From Candidatus Thiothrix putei (GTDB taxonomy: Bacteria > Pseudomonadota > Gammaproteobacteria > Thiotrichales > Thiotrichaceae): a stretch of 64,000 bases of DNA. Every line of letters starts with the position of its first letter. Position 1 is the stretch's first letter. This document shows, one piece after another, positions 50,597-60,293 of this stretch. Location of the stretch: positions 1,408,001 through 1,472,000 of the forward strand of contig CP124756.1 in NCBI GenBank assembly GCA_029972225.1, read 5' to 3'. Made by a program: the position numbers and the translations under genes. The notes below the pieces were generated by a model. It did not search any database, was not told the DNA's origin, and was given only the letters and a program-made list of their open reading frames with translations.

Positions 50597-51648
50597 ACAA
50601 AGCGACCATTGAAATTAAGACGGGCAGCGGGAATGTTTATAATGTCCAGCTTTACAACAAAGAGCTAAACGCAGCGAATTTCACCCCAGTAGGCGGGTTA
50701 CCTTCACCAATGGGCAATACAGGTGGGCAAACTGGGTTTGAAAACTTAAATAAAACCATCAATGTCGCCAATGGTGGCAATCTGACTATTACAGTCAAGA
50801 CTGCCAATATCGGTGATACCGCAGTACCGAGTGCAACCTTGATTAATGCAACCAGTGTTAAATAATGGCTGTGAATTTGGAGATAAGCATGAAACCTATG
50901 ATTAAATACCTGACAGCCACAGTGTTGTTATCCTTGACAATGAGCTATCCCGCTCATGCTGCTAGTATTCGGTGCAAAGATATTAGTTCCAGTTCAGAAC
51001 GCTTAAAAGACACCTTGTCACAATTTCGTTATCTTGGTTGGGGTATCTTTTCCGAAACTATTGAGAGCAAAATTTACAAATACATCAAAGATAAAAATGA
51101 TGATGTCGCTGATCTCAGCGGATTTTGTGCTGCATTACAAGGGCATGACGAGTTGGAAGCTTATTTTATTGCCCTAGATAGACTATCCAGTTTGGCAGGG
51201 CCAGCAGGTGGCTATATTAATGAACAGGTCAAGGCAGGCAGGTTTATTATCGCTAGGGCTAAAGACATTGCCGAAGAAAAAGGGCTGCAAGTGTTGCAGT
51301 TTGACTATGGGCTTATGGGATTTTCCATCAATATCGACAAAGACAGTGGTCATTGGTTTTGGCCTAATTCATCATTAAAGCCGAACGAAATGCGTAAATT
51401 GATTGAAAAAGTCAGTTTGGTGCATTCAGGTAATACTACTGGATTTGAGTTAATGGATGCAGGTGTTTTCCTGCATCGCCCCGGCTACGAAATGCGCAGT
51501 GATGGTGAGGTTTATTCATCAATGACGGGTGAAGCTTTATCAGATGAAAAGGTACTTAGTTTTAACAAAACCTATGAACCTTATCAGAAATCAGTAGGGT
51601 ATATAACCGGTGGCAGCTATACGAACCCTAGCAGTGGAGTCGTTTATT

Positions 51649-53030
51649 GAGCGACTTGCAAAATCCGACAAACTGAGTTGCTCAATTTTCAGCATTGACC
51701 GAACGCCGCATATTCAGCCGATTTTTTACTCAATTTGACCAACGAAACCTGAGCTTTTTCAGTTTTACCGTAACTTTTGCTAAATTTCACCCATACCGAT
51801 GCGACTGCTCCTGTTTTTCAGTCAGTCTTCCCGTGTTTTTTCAAACCCAGTCGCTTTATAACAAGACACGCATCAGTTGATCAGCACTCAACACCAAAAT
51901 CCCAAACATCAAGTGGCTGTAAACTTTTTGCGCACCTTGCACCCACACATTCCGACCACCAAATTCATCCTTCAGGCGGGCATTGGTTCGTTCTACGGTG
52001 CTGCGAATTTTGTAACGCTCGGCATCAGCAGGTTCAAACGCTTCTTTCTGTCCGCCGCGAGGATTGTGATCAATCAGAGGGACATGCCCCAGATGACGGC
52101 TGTATTCGTGCAAATCAGCACTGCAATAGGCCGCATCCATCAGGTCGTAGAGACTGGTGACACGTTGGGCACTGATTTGAGAGAGTGGGATGGCTGCCCC
52201 GCTGTCGTGAAAGGAGGCGGAAGACAGAATGGCTGCTATCGGGACACCACAATCGGCGGTATCGATATGCAGTTTGTAGCCGTTCCAACTGTGCTTGTAG
52301 CCTTGGGCATTCTTCTTCGTCCCCCGGTTACACTGAACCGGTATCTCATCGAGTGCTTGCTGAAGTGACTGTTCCCGTTGGCGCTGAATCCGTGTTTGCC
52401 CTTGTTTTTTCTTTGGCTTTTCCTCGGCAACAGGCCGTTCACGTGCCTCAATGGCTGTTGAATCCCGACACAGGTGGCCGATCAGCGCATCGCCCAAATA
52501 CGTTTTCACCAACGTTTCATGCACACGTTCCGCTAAACGCTGTTCAGCAAATTCAGCGAAGGCACGTGAAAAGGTGGATTCGGAAGGCAGTTTCTTGGTC
52601 AGGGGAAACCCGCAGATGCGTCGCAGGGAGCGATCGTTTTGCAGCCGGTCAATGAGTGCTCGCGTATTGACAATATTGAGCACGCTTTTGGCGACAAAAG
52701 CATTGGCAAACCAAGATCGCTCCGTCGCTGGCCGTCCAGACCCATCACGAAAAGAGCGCACAAAATCTTCAATGCGCGTCAGCTCCAGTACGTGAATGAG
52801 CTTTTCAAGCTTGGGGGTCAATGTGCCAAAGGCATCATTGAAGCAAGGCAGTATTTCAATTTGCAGCAAACTCCAGCGTTGTGCAATCAGGGCGCGTTCG
52901 GTAGAATTCATAGCGTGGGCTTAATGGTTGTTTTGATGCTTCTATTATCGCCGAAAACGGCAGCCCACACTTCTTTTTTCCTTCAGATGAAGGAAGGTTC
53001 ACGCTGAAAATGTAATTTTGCAAGTGGCTC
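51649..53030 (-). mobile_element. IS4/IS5-superfamily insertion sequence (1382 bp)
   Basis: The ends are imperfect inverted repeats: GAGCGACTTGCAAAAT on the left and, read inward from the right, GAGCCACTTGCAAAAT. Direct repeats TTATT flank it (51644-51648 and 53031-53035). It lies near the 3' end of gene Y and carries one transposase gene. Confidence 0.88.
51856..52911 (-). CDS. DDE transposase with YREK signature
   Basis: The 351-residue transposase has an N-terminal DUF772-like helical domain (RSWFANAFVAKSVLNI), the first Asp in LCRDSTAIEARE, a second in LYDLMDAAYCSADL, and the Y-(2)-R-(3)-E-(6)-K signature in YKIRSTVERTNARLK, as in IS4/IS5-type DDE enzymes. It looks full length and intact. 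Exact family assignment needs a database. Confidence 0.88.
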   Translation of the reverse strand: MNSTERALIAQRWSLLQIEILPCFNDAFGTLTPKLEKLIHVLELTRIEDFVRSFRDGSGRPATERSWFANAFVAKSVLNIVNTRALIDRLQNDRSLRRICGFPLTKKLPSESTFSRAFAEFAEQRLAERVHETLVKTYLGDALIGHLCRDSTAIEARERPVAEEKPKKKQGQTRIQRQREQSLQQALDEIPVQCNRGTKKNAQGYKHSWNGYKLHIDTADCGVPIAAILSSASFHDSGAAIPLSQISAQRVTSLYDLMDAAYCSADLHEYSRHLGHVPLIDHNPRGGQKEAFEPADAERYKIRSTVERTNARLKDEFGGRNVWVQGAQKVYSHLMFGILVLSADQLMRVLL

Positions 53031-53358
53031 TTATTTAAAAGTTGAATTTAAAGATGCGAATACCGTGGTGGTTCCCATTAGCAGTGAGTTTATGACGATC
53101 ACAGCAAATGAAGTAAACATCAGATTTTTGAAACATCCTGATGGTCAATATGGCTTCGCAAAGTGATCAATTTAAAAATTGGGGTATATTTCTATGAAAC
53201 TTTATTTACATTTGACTGGGGTTTTAATGCTTTCTCTGCTTGCTGTTGCTTGTGGTGGTGGAGGCTCAACGAATGACACGAATTCAAACAATAGCGGCAG
53301 TACAGGAATATTGCCGACTAACCGGGTTGGTTACGCAATTGATGACTATGTTGTCGAT

Positions 53359-54945
53359 GTAACTGTTCACGGAACAGCTCCCCTTAAGCGGCAAGAAATC
53401 CAGTAACCGGATTCAGTACTTGCGGTGGAGGAATCGGCAAACGCACCGTCACTGGTTTTTTGGTCAGTGCCTGCTGGCACGCCTGGCGGATAATTCGGTA
53501 AGCACTGACACCTAGGCGTTTGCAGGTTTCCACGATAGTCAGTATTAACGGGCGGAATTGGTCGCCCCGGAAAGATTGGCTGAAAAAACTGGTCTTACGC
53601 CAGATGACATAGGGGCGGATGGCACGTTCGGCGGCATTATTGGTCAGAGGAACACCGGGATGACGCAGAAATGTCCATAACATAAGCTCATCATCCAGTA
53701 AACGTTGGCACTGGTTGGCGGTTTTAGTGGGCTTATCAGGATGTTGTGCTTGCCGTAAGCCGCTACCTGCCAACAATGTCTGGCGGAAGGCTTCGCGGAG
53801 TTTATCCATGCGTTGCCGGTAGAGTCTGTCAGCGTAAGCGCCTGCGAGCCTGCGGTTATGTAAGTGGACAATCAGGCGTGCCAGACGCAGTAAACGTTTC
53901 CCTAAGATGCCTGCACGCCCGTAACGTTGTGCCATTTTTTTGAACTTGCGGATGATATGCGCCCAGCACAGTTGCCGCCGTTCAGTGGGGTGGTGGTTAT
54001 AGCCGCCGTGCTGGTCGGTCACGAGTATGCCATCGAATGCACCCAACAATTCATCCGCTGCGCCTTTGCCGCGTGAGTAATGCGTCATGAAGTACACCAC
54101 CTGTGGCGAACACATCACCCACAACCATTCACGTTCGCGCCCACGGTAGTGACTGGTTTCGTCCGCGTTTACCACCGGGCTGCTACGCACCGCTTCACCC
54201 GCCTGCGCATATAAAGGCGCTAACCAACCGCTGACGGGTGCAGTCGCTTCACTGATCGCACCGCTACTGAAGGATAACTGCCATTGTTCTTCCAGCAGTA
54301 ACTGGATTTGCCGCGTGGATAGGCGGCAAGCCCCGTTCATCAGGGTAATCCAACTGATCAATCCTGCTCCCATCTGCCCACTGGGGACGTCTTCGGGCAA
54401 CTCAGCTACCTGACGTTTCCCACAGCAAGTACACGTACCCGCATACAGGCGGTGTTCCGTTACATGGTAAGCGACTTCCGGCAGGTCAAACACCTGATGA
54501 CGCTGGCTCGGTGTGGTTTCCATCGCCAGATGACCCCCACAACGGCAACAGCCTTCAGGATAATAGTGCTGGATAGCGTCCAGCCGCGATTCCTCCACTA
54601 AGGCACGTTCATGTTTGCTGTGCCCCGGCTGACCGCCGCGTTTTAGCGCGCTTTTGGGTTTGCGTTCGCGCTGGGCGCGTTGTTCGGGCGTGTCCCGTGA
54701 GGGTGGGTTAGAGGAGTTACTGGAGGAGTCATTCAGGCGTTCTTTTAGTTCTGTCAGTTCCGCTTCCAGTCGTTTGACCCGTGCTTGCAAAGCAACCACC
54801 AACGTCAGCAGATCACGGTTAAGCTGCTGGGAGGCTGCCAAATCGGTGGGCAACGCAATGTCGGTAAAATCGGTGGTGATGGTCAGATCGTTCATTCATC
54901 AAGCATAGCTCAAGCTGTGGCAGTTGCAAGCTCGTGAACAGTTAC
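53359..54945 (-). mobile_element. IS66-family element, copy 2 (complete, single-gene type, 1587 bp)
   Basis: The terminal inverted repeats read GTAACTGTTCACG at both ends. GTTGTCGAT occurs on both sides (53350-53358 and 54946-54954) as a 9-bp repeat, of which 8 bp is the usual IS66 duplication. Only tnpC is present, as in the ISBst12-type branch without tnpA and tnpB. It splits gene Z after codon 55. Confidence 0.92.
53384..54895 (-). CDS. tnpC: IS66 transposase TnpC, complete
   Basis: The 503-residue transposase has an N-terminal coiled coil (LQARVKRLEAELTELKERL), a linker with SSSNSSNPPSRD, the Cys4 zinc finger (CCRCGG, CTCCGKR), a DDE_Tnp_IS66 core (VVNADETSHYRGRER, LVTDQHGGYN, LTNNAAERAIRPYVIWRK with the final Glu) and an IS66_C tail. 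It appears intact and could mobilise both copies. It differs from the truncated copy at only a few residues. Confidence 0.93.
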   Translation of the reverse strand: MNDLTITTDFTDIALPTDLAASQQLNRDLLTLVVALQARVKRLEAELTELKERLNDSSSNSSNPPSRDTPEQRAQRERKPKSALKRGGQPGHSKHERALVEESRLDAIQHYYPEGCCRCGGHLAMETTPSQRHQVFDLPEVAYHVTEHRLYAGTCTCCGKRQVAELPEDVPSGQMGAGLISWITLMNGACRLSTRQIQLLLEEQWQLSFSSGAISEATAPVSGWLAPLYAQAGEAVRSSPVVNADETSHYRGREREWLWVMCSPQVVYFMTHYSRGKGAADELLGAFDGILVTDQHGGYNHHPTERRQLCWAHIIRKFKKMAQRYGRAGILGKRLLRLARLIVHLHNRRLAGAYADRLYRQRMDKLREAFRQTLLAGSGLRQAQHPDKPTKTANQCQRLLDDELMLWTFLRHPGVPLTNNAAERAIRPYVIWRKTSFFSQSFRGDQFRPLILTIVETCKRLGVSAYRIIRQACQQALTKKPVTVRLPIPPPQVLNPVTGFLAA

Positions 54946-55200
54946 GTTGTCGATGGTACTGTCATTGTTTATCAAGCCGGTACAACCAATGAATTGTTCA
55001 CAACGACCACTGGTGAGTTAGGATCATTTACTTTGCCGAATAACTTAAGCGGGATTCTTAGAGTTGACATTAGCGGTGGTTATGAAGACATAGATGGCTT
55101 GTCCAACACTACAGGTGATCGTAAGCCTTTTACCAATAGTTTGTCTACGTTGCTCAATGCAGATGATGGTACTTCTACGCCCTTTGTAGTTAGTGCATTA

Positions 55201-56269
55201 GGCATTATCTATAAATAATAATTATCGAAAAGTTTTTAAAACTTTCAATAGATTGGATTTCGCATGGAGTTTCTCAGGTTGTGTAGTCCGCAAGCAATTT
55301 CCATAATCTGGTCATCAAAGTCATCTTTTAAATTACGGTACACATCTTTCAGGCATCGGCAGCGTTTAATACCACTGATGATATGTTCAACGACTACCCT
55401 GCGGGCAGAAATTTGACGGTTTTCTTCTTTTTCTTGTGGGGTCAGGCATTTATTCCGTGGCTTCTTTTTTGGCTCAATGACGGTGACACCTTTTCCCATG
55501 TCAGCCCCCTTGAAGCCTAAATCACGTAAAATCACAGAACCCTCCGGTAATTGGGTCTGCTCCTCATCGGCAATTTTCTTGTCATGCTTCTTGCCTGAGT
55601 GAGTATCCCCTAAGTATTTGATATGTCTGTCAGCACAGCCAACGATGACATTGTTTTTAACCGTATGGACTTTTTTTTTACCACTATAGTATTCGCGCTG
55701 GACATCATTATCCACGGGGCGCTGGATTCTCCGCTCTGTTCCGTCAATAATCAATTCCTGTTGCCCTTCTTCTGCTAGCCGTTCCATTAATTCTGAGGAT
55801 AGTCGAATGGGCTTATGTCCCATGTTATCCAATGCACTTTGTAATACGGGACACAAGCGGTGTATCCAGTGGTTTGCCACACTTTGGGGAAGATCAAATG
55901 AATACGCCAGCACTTCTTGTAAAGGATAGGTCTTCAGGTAAAACAGAATGAAAAACAGTTTGTCTTCTATTAATGCCAGTTTCCCATCAGAACGACCCCG
56001 CGTCTCATCAACACGTTTGCCCCGGGCGTGTAGGTCAGTTTGGTAAGCTGCACTGAACCGTTCGAGCAAACCCAAAAACTCCTTAACGTTGAGACTGGTC
56101 ATGGCAACAAATGCCTTTTCATTGGATTTCAATGCGTTAAAGCTGTACTCCGCCATGCCGTTAGTCCCTACTCTAGGCTATTATTACTGTCAGGAATTTA
56201 CACTCTGGCTGTGTATCTTGCCATTGATAATTATTATTTATATATTTCAGTTTTTTATAGATAATGTCT
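55201..56269 (-). mobile_element. IS5-family (ISL2-like) insertion sequence, about 1069 bp
   Basis: The ends share the inverted repeat CATTATCTATAAA (55203-55215 and 56254-56266). ATTA occurs on both sides (55197-55200 and 56270-56273); removing the element and one ATTA restores the frame of gene Z (SAL to TTGINTYADG). End positions are certain to within two or three bases. Confidence 0.85.
55245..56156 (-). CDS. IS5-family transposase (HTH_Tnp_4/DDE_Tnp_4 type)
   Basis: The 303-residue transposase has an N-terminal helix-turn-helix of the IS5/ISL2 type (LIEDKLFFILFYLKTYPLQ, SFDLPQSVANHWIHR) and a DDE_Tnp_4 core: LIIDGTERRIQRP with the first Asp, VILRDLGFKGAD with the second, and VVEHIISGIKRCR with the Glu. 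It looks intact. Confidence 0.9.
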   Translation of the reverse strand: MAEYSFNALKSNEKAFVAMTSLNVKEFLGLLERFSAAYQTDLHARGKRVDETRGRSDGKLALIEDKLFFILFYLKTYPLQEVLAYSFDLPQSVANHWIHRLCPVLQSALDNMGHKPIRLSSELMERLAEEGQQELIIDGTERRIQRPVDNDVQREYYSGKKKVHTVKNNVIVGCADRHIKYLGDTHSGKKHDKKIADEEQTQLPEGSVILRDLGFKGADMGKGVTVIEPKKKPRNKCLTPQEKEENRQISARRVVVEHIISGIKRCRCLKDVYRNLKDDFDDQIMEIACGLHNLRNSMRNPIY

Positions 56270-56648
56270 ATTAACTACAGGTATTAATACTTATGCTGAT
56301 GGTGATTTCTCTAAGTTTCAACAAGCGCTCAATGCGTTGCCTACAGACGTAAAAAAACTGGCTGACCTTTCCGATGTGATTAGTGATTTTACTAAGCAAA
56401 AAGAACGCTTTGAGACTGTCAAAACCATGACGCGGGTTATCGGTTTTGAAGGTTTAGTCAATGAGTTGCAAGATGATGGTCACTTAAATCAATCCAATAG
56501 CAGCACGGATGCTAGTAGTTTGGCGAGTGTGCTACAGGATGTTAAACCCCAAGGGCGTTTAATACCAGTCAAGGATGCATCATTGAGAATGTGTATTGCA
56601 GCAGCCTTACAAACGACTCCTGATGCTGTAAGTTACAATCAGCTTCTA

Positions 56649-57785
56649 TACCGGTCCGTGCCATAAAATAGTTTTTTTTGATCAAGGAAATATGGTTAGA
56701 TGACTGGTAACAAAAGCAGCCATGAGTAATGTATGACATTAAAAATCACTTTCACTGAGGATGAGATAGCGGAGCTGTTCTACTGGAAGGAGCGCCATCC
56801 TCATCCCAGAGTCCGTAAGAAAATGTCCGTGCTGTACCTGAAATCCCAACAGTTGACGCATAAGGAAATCAAACGATTGGAAAGGATTACAGAAGCCACG
56901 CTGCTTGCCTACCTAAACGCCTACCTACAACCTAACGGTTTAGAAGCTCTTAAAGAAATACGATTCAATAAACCACAGAGTGATTTGATGGCATATAAAG
57001 ACAAGATTGAAGCCTATTTTCGTGAATATCCCCCCGCAACCAGCAAGGCGGCAGCCGCTAAGATTGAGGAGCTGACAGGCATCAAACGCAGTGAGGACAG
57101 GGTACGTGTCTTTATGAAGAAAATAGGGATGGACATCCATAAAGTGGGGATGATACCCGCCAAAGCTGATGTGGAAGCACAAGAAAAGTTCCTGGAAAAT
57201 GAACTAAAACCGCGCATTCAGGAGGCTAAGGAGGGCAAACGCGCCCTTTTTTTGTCGATGCCGCCCACTTCGTGTTAGCACCGTTTCTGGGGTTTTTGTG
57301 GTCATTTTCCCGCGTATTCATCAAAGCCCCCTGTGGTCGACAACGCTACAACGTATTGGGCGCACTCAATGCGATAACGCTACAACTCATCACGATCACT
57401 AACGACTCCTATATCAACGCTAACAGCGTGTGTGAATTATTGGAAAAAATTGCAGCGTTAGCACTCAAAATACCGATCACTTTGGTCTTGGATAATGCCA
57501 AGTATCAACGCTGTGAAGCCGTGTTTGCCTGTGCGAAAAGGCTCAATATTGAACTATTATTTTTACCGACCTATTCACCCAACCTCAATCTGATTGAACG
57601 GTTGTGGAAGTTCGTCAAGAAAAAATGCTTGTACTCGAAATACTATGATAAGTTTCCCGCTTTCAAGGCGGCCATCACCAACTGTCTCGACAAGCTGGAT
57701 ACCGATCACAAGAAAGAACTGACCCAGTTGATGACAACAAATTTTCAAACCTTTAAAAATGTTCAGGTCTTGACGCTGTAAGGTA
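56649..57785 (+). mobile_element. IS630-family insertion sequence (1137 bp)
   Basis: The element begins TACC and ends GGTA and is flanked by the TA dinucleotide duplication typical of IS630/mariner elements (56647-56648 and 57786-57787). Removing it joins CTA to TCT and restores the leucine-rich part of gene Z in frame (YNQLL-SITDLS). It has the same orientation as its host gene. Confidence 0.9.
56733..57781 (+). CDS. IS630 transposase in two frames joined by a -1 shift at T7
   Basis: ORF1 (56733-57278) has the helix-turn-helix region (HPHPRVRKKMSVLYLKSQQ) and reaches KEGKRALF. ORF2 continues to 57781 with the DDE parts ITLVLDNAKYQRC and FLPTYSPNLNLIERLWKFVKK. At 57247-57253 seven T occur. 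A -1 slip there changes LSMPP to FVDAAHFV, which restores the expected first catalytic Asp (VDAAHF). ORF2 has no plausible start of its own, so frameshifting at the T run is needed for an active enzyme; a simple mutation is the alternative. Confidence 0.82.
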
Positions 57786-59807
57786 TATCTATAACAGATT
57801 TATCCTGTGTTGGGGCTGGGGTAACATCTATCACGGGCATTGGTATTCTGAAAAATCTGGAATATCTGAATCTTGCAAATAATGATATTATTGACATTAA
57901 CCCATTGATTGATTTATCTAAGCTCTCTTGGTTAAGTATTTTTGATAACCGTGTGGCGAGTGTTGCTGATTTAAATTCTGGTAGTTTTACAGGGCTTGGC
58001 GTTAATCTTGGAGAGAACTGCATTACTGACCTTGATACTATTAATGGTAATTTGAATGTGGTTCTTGAGGGTTATACTTCACCCACGAGCAAACAATATA
58101 CAGACTGCAATAAAAATGCTGCCAGAGTGACTTTATTCCGAGCATCCATTTCACCATCTGGTGAATACAGGTTGTTATACCGTGCTACGCATAATCCTAG
58201 TGCTGTGTGTACGATCGAATGGGGCGATGGGCAAATCGAAACAGCACGGTGCGATGCTAAACCACATGCGCGTTCACATGTTTACGCCATGACGCCTGCT
58301 GAGCCTGTTATATTCAAGATCAATGGAATTGAAGCAGGGCGTGCAACCTATAACTATATAGACAGCACCGGACTCGTTGCCCACTGGTCTTTCGACGACT
58401 GCACAGCAAAAGACAGCAGTTCGGCGAATAACTCAGGTGTATTGATAGCGTCGCCGGGTTGTGTAACTGGGGTATTGGGTAAGGCAATAGACCTCAATAC
58501 GACCAACTACGCAGAAATTCTAGATAGCAACAGCCTTGATGTTTCTACTGCCTTTACTCTCTCAGCTTGGTTTAATGGTAGGAGCTTAGGTAGTCAATCT
58601 TCTGAGCAACGACCATTCCGTTTGATTGATAAAGTTACAGCAGGATCTGGAGATGGGTATCTGCTGGATGTGTGGGCTGGTGGAATTCGTTTTGGATCAG
58701 GGAGTAATGAGACTATTGCGTATACCCCTGTATCTGAAAATACCTTCCATCACGTTGCTGGTATTTTTTCTCAAGGGAAAGCATCCATTTATCTTGATGA
58801 AAAATTAGTTATATCGACAACCACTACTACAACTGACACCCCAATTAACACTTTTCCAGTGAGAATTGGAGCGTCACAAGGAAGTGGAGCAATACAAACA
58901 GATAACTTTAATGGTCTTATTGACGACGTTCGCATCTACAACCGTGCCCTCAGCGAAACCGAAATCCAAACCCTCTACCAACAAGGCGGAGGCAACGTAG
59001 ACAACACCGGCTGGATACTCAACCCCACCACCGGACACTACTACAAAGCCCTCGACAACTGCGGCAACTGGGAACAGTGCGAAACGGCTGCGCAAGCGGT
59101 GGGAGCGCATCTTGTAGTTATCGAAGATCAGGCTGAAAATGATTGGGTTGCCAATACGTTTAACGTCGCAGCAGTGACTTACGGCTATTGGATTGGCTAC
59201 ACTGACAAAGAGCAGGAGGGTGTTTGGAAAACGGTTGCAGGTGAAATCGCAACATATACGAATTGGTTTCTGGGAGAGCCGAATGATTACTACGCATGTA
59301 TTCAAGGTGAAGACTACGCACATATTAGTGGTACAACAGGTGGGTGGAATGATCTAAATTTTGAAGATAATTGCAACGGTGGTTACAGCCTCAAGAGTGG
59401 AATCATCGAGCGCACTACCACCCCAACAGGCAACGCCAACCCCTTCACCGTCCAAGCCGCCGACGAAACAGGCACAGCCTTCACCGTGCCAGCGGGGAAA
59501 ACGCAGTGTACGTTTACTGCGACGGGGACGTGGGGAGAAAGCGTGTCTTCTTCCACGTATGACGCTAGTGGTGCAATTGGTTGGTACGTTTCTTATGCCG
59601 CATTACCTTCCAGTCCTATAGGGCATTGATAATGAAGCGTGCAGATGGGAGTTACGATTTTGTTGGAATCAGTGCCAACAAATCGTTGAGCGCGGGAGAA
59701 ACTGTGCGTTTTCTGTTTAACGATATAAATGCGTATGGAGATAACCACGGTTCGCAGTCGGTAAGCTGGTCGTGTCAGTAGGCACTGTGACCGTTTGATG
59801 GAAAGGG

Positions 59808-59833
59808 AAAAGCCGGACGTGTTCCGGCTTTTT
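59808..59833 (+). terminator. Rho-independent terminator after gene Z
   Basis: The stem AAAAGCCGGA (59808-59817) and TCCGGCTTTTT (59823-59833) encloses the loop CGTGT and ends in five T. It lies 27 bp after the last codon of gene Z and marks the end of the W-X-Y-Z cluster. Confidence 0.88.
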
Positions 59834-59866
59834 CTTGAGCAAAATTGAATACCATCTTGTCAGTCA

Positions 59867-59910
59867 ACATGGAATGTTGTAATCTTAAAACATTCCATGT
59901 AAGGAATGTT
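59867..59910. promoter_or_regulatory. Palindromic operator of the HigBA-like module
   Basis: A perfect inverted repeat of 12 bp (ACATGGAATGTT at 59867-59878; AACATTCCATGT at 59889-59900) has a 10-bp spacer. A third half-site, GGAATGTT, follows at 59903-59910, ending 17 bp before the toxin start. This is the arrangement expected for cooperative autorepression by the antitoxin/toxin complex. Confidence 0.78.
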
Positions 59911-59927
59911 TTAATGATTGAGGCACT

Positions 59928-60293
59928 ATGACGTGGCAAGTTGAATACACCGATGAGTTTGGTGAATGGTGGGATAGTCTTGCACAAGCAGAGCAAGTTT
60001 CCGTCAAAGCGTCGGTTGATTTGCTAGAGATGTTTGGTGCTGGACTGCCATTCCCTCATAGCAGTGGTATCAACGGTTCAAAACATTCCCACATGCGCGA
60101 ATTGCGGACACAACACGGTGGTCATCCGTTGCGGACATTGTATGCATTTGACCCTCGCCGCTGCGCCATTCTGCTGATTGGTGGTGATAAAACAGGTGAT
60201 AAGCGTTGGTATGACGTGCATGTGCCGATAGCCGACCGTTTGTATGATGAACATTTAGATGAGTTACGGAAGGAAGGTTTACTCAATGGCTAA
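59928..60293 (+). CDS. RelE/HigB-type toxin (phage Gp49-like family)
   Basis: The 121-residue protein matches the Gp49-like HigB family: YTDEFGEWWDSL, then a HMRELRTQHGGHPLRTLYAFDPRRCAILLIGGDK stretch (conserved MRELR, RTLYAFD and LLIGG) and a C-terminal basic/acidic helix. Such toxins cleave mRNA on the ribosome. It precedes its antitoxin, as is typical for hig modules, and overlaps it by 8 bp. Confidence 0.86.
   Translation: MTWQVEYTDEFGEWWDSLAQAEQVSVKASVDLLEMFGAGLPFPHSSGINGSKHSHMRELRTQHGGHPLRTLYAFDPRRCAILLIGGDKTGDKRWYDVHVPIADRLYDEHLDELRKEGLLNG

Larger units (their letters stand above)
48611..50865 (+). pseudogene. Gene X: unknown protein interrupted by ISKra4 copy B
   Basis: The 5' part (48611-49172) and 3' part (50606-50865) join in frame when the element and one 9-bp duplication are removed, giving 273 codons. 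The product begins MDMNKFSINDIVKPEPGS, has no signal peptide, and is rich in Thr, Asn and Val. The second half has beta-strand-like segments (TIEIKTGSGNVYNVQLYNKEL, NGGNLTITVKTANIGD). No family is recognised. It overlaps the possible end of W and lies directly before gene Y (TAATG). The 5' part alone would yield about 188 native residues. Confidence 0.72.
50889..53166 (+). pseudogene. Gene Y: secreted protein interrupted by an IS4/IS5-like element
   Basis: The start ATG 50889 has GGAG upstream and a signal peptide (KYLTATVLLSLTMSYPAHA). The 5' part runs to 51648. The 3' part continues at 53036 (SGVVY joined to LKVEFKDANTVVVPIS) and ends at 53166, in frame after removal of the IS and one 5-bp duplication, giving 296 codons. 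Without repair the protein loses only its last 43 residues, so it might keep some function. Visible segments (FDYGLMGFSINIDKDSGHWFW, HRPGYEMRSDGEVY) match no family I recognise. Confidence 0.75.
53194..59781 (+). pseudogene. Gene Z: large LRR/LamG/C-type lectin/LecA-like lipoprotein, broken by three IS elements and a frameshift
   Basis: The parts are 53194-53358, 54955-55200, 56274-56648 and 57788-59781. The first three are exact multiples of three and join in frame after IS removal. The protein begins with a lipoprotein signal (LLAVACGGGG) and a beta-rich segment (VVDGTVIVYQAGT across the first junction). A predominantly helical part precedes leucine-rich repeats (LKNLEYLNLANNDI, LSKLSWLSIFDN). 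A LamG-like domain follows (LVAHWSFDDC, DDVRIYNRALSETEI), then a C-type-lectin-like domain (GHYYKALDNCGNWEQC, YWIGYTDKEQEGVW). The C-terminus resembles LecA/PA-IL (LIMKRADGSYDF, FLFNDINAYGDNHGS). A frameshift at 59600-59630 separates that last segment. Total length would be about 925 residues. It was probably a surface carbohydrate-binding adhesin. Confidence 0.78.

Noticed and set aside
53194..53406. Short lipoprotein ending at 53406 as a complete gene
   Set aside because: The last 16 codons are IS66 end sequence; the frame resumes after the element at 54955 as part of gene Z.
54934..55218. Independent 94-residue protein between IS66 and the IS5-like element
   Set aside because: Its first codons are IS66 terminus and its last are IS5-like terminus; the middle is an exon-like fragment of gene Z.
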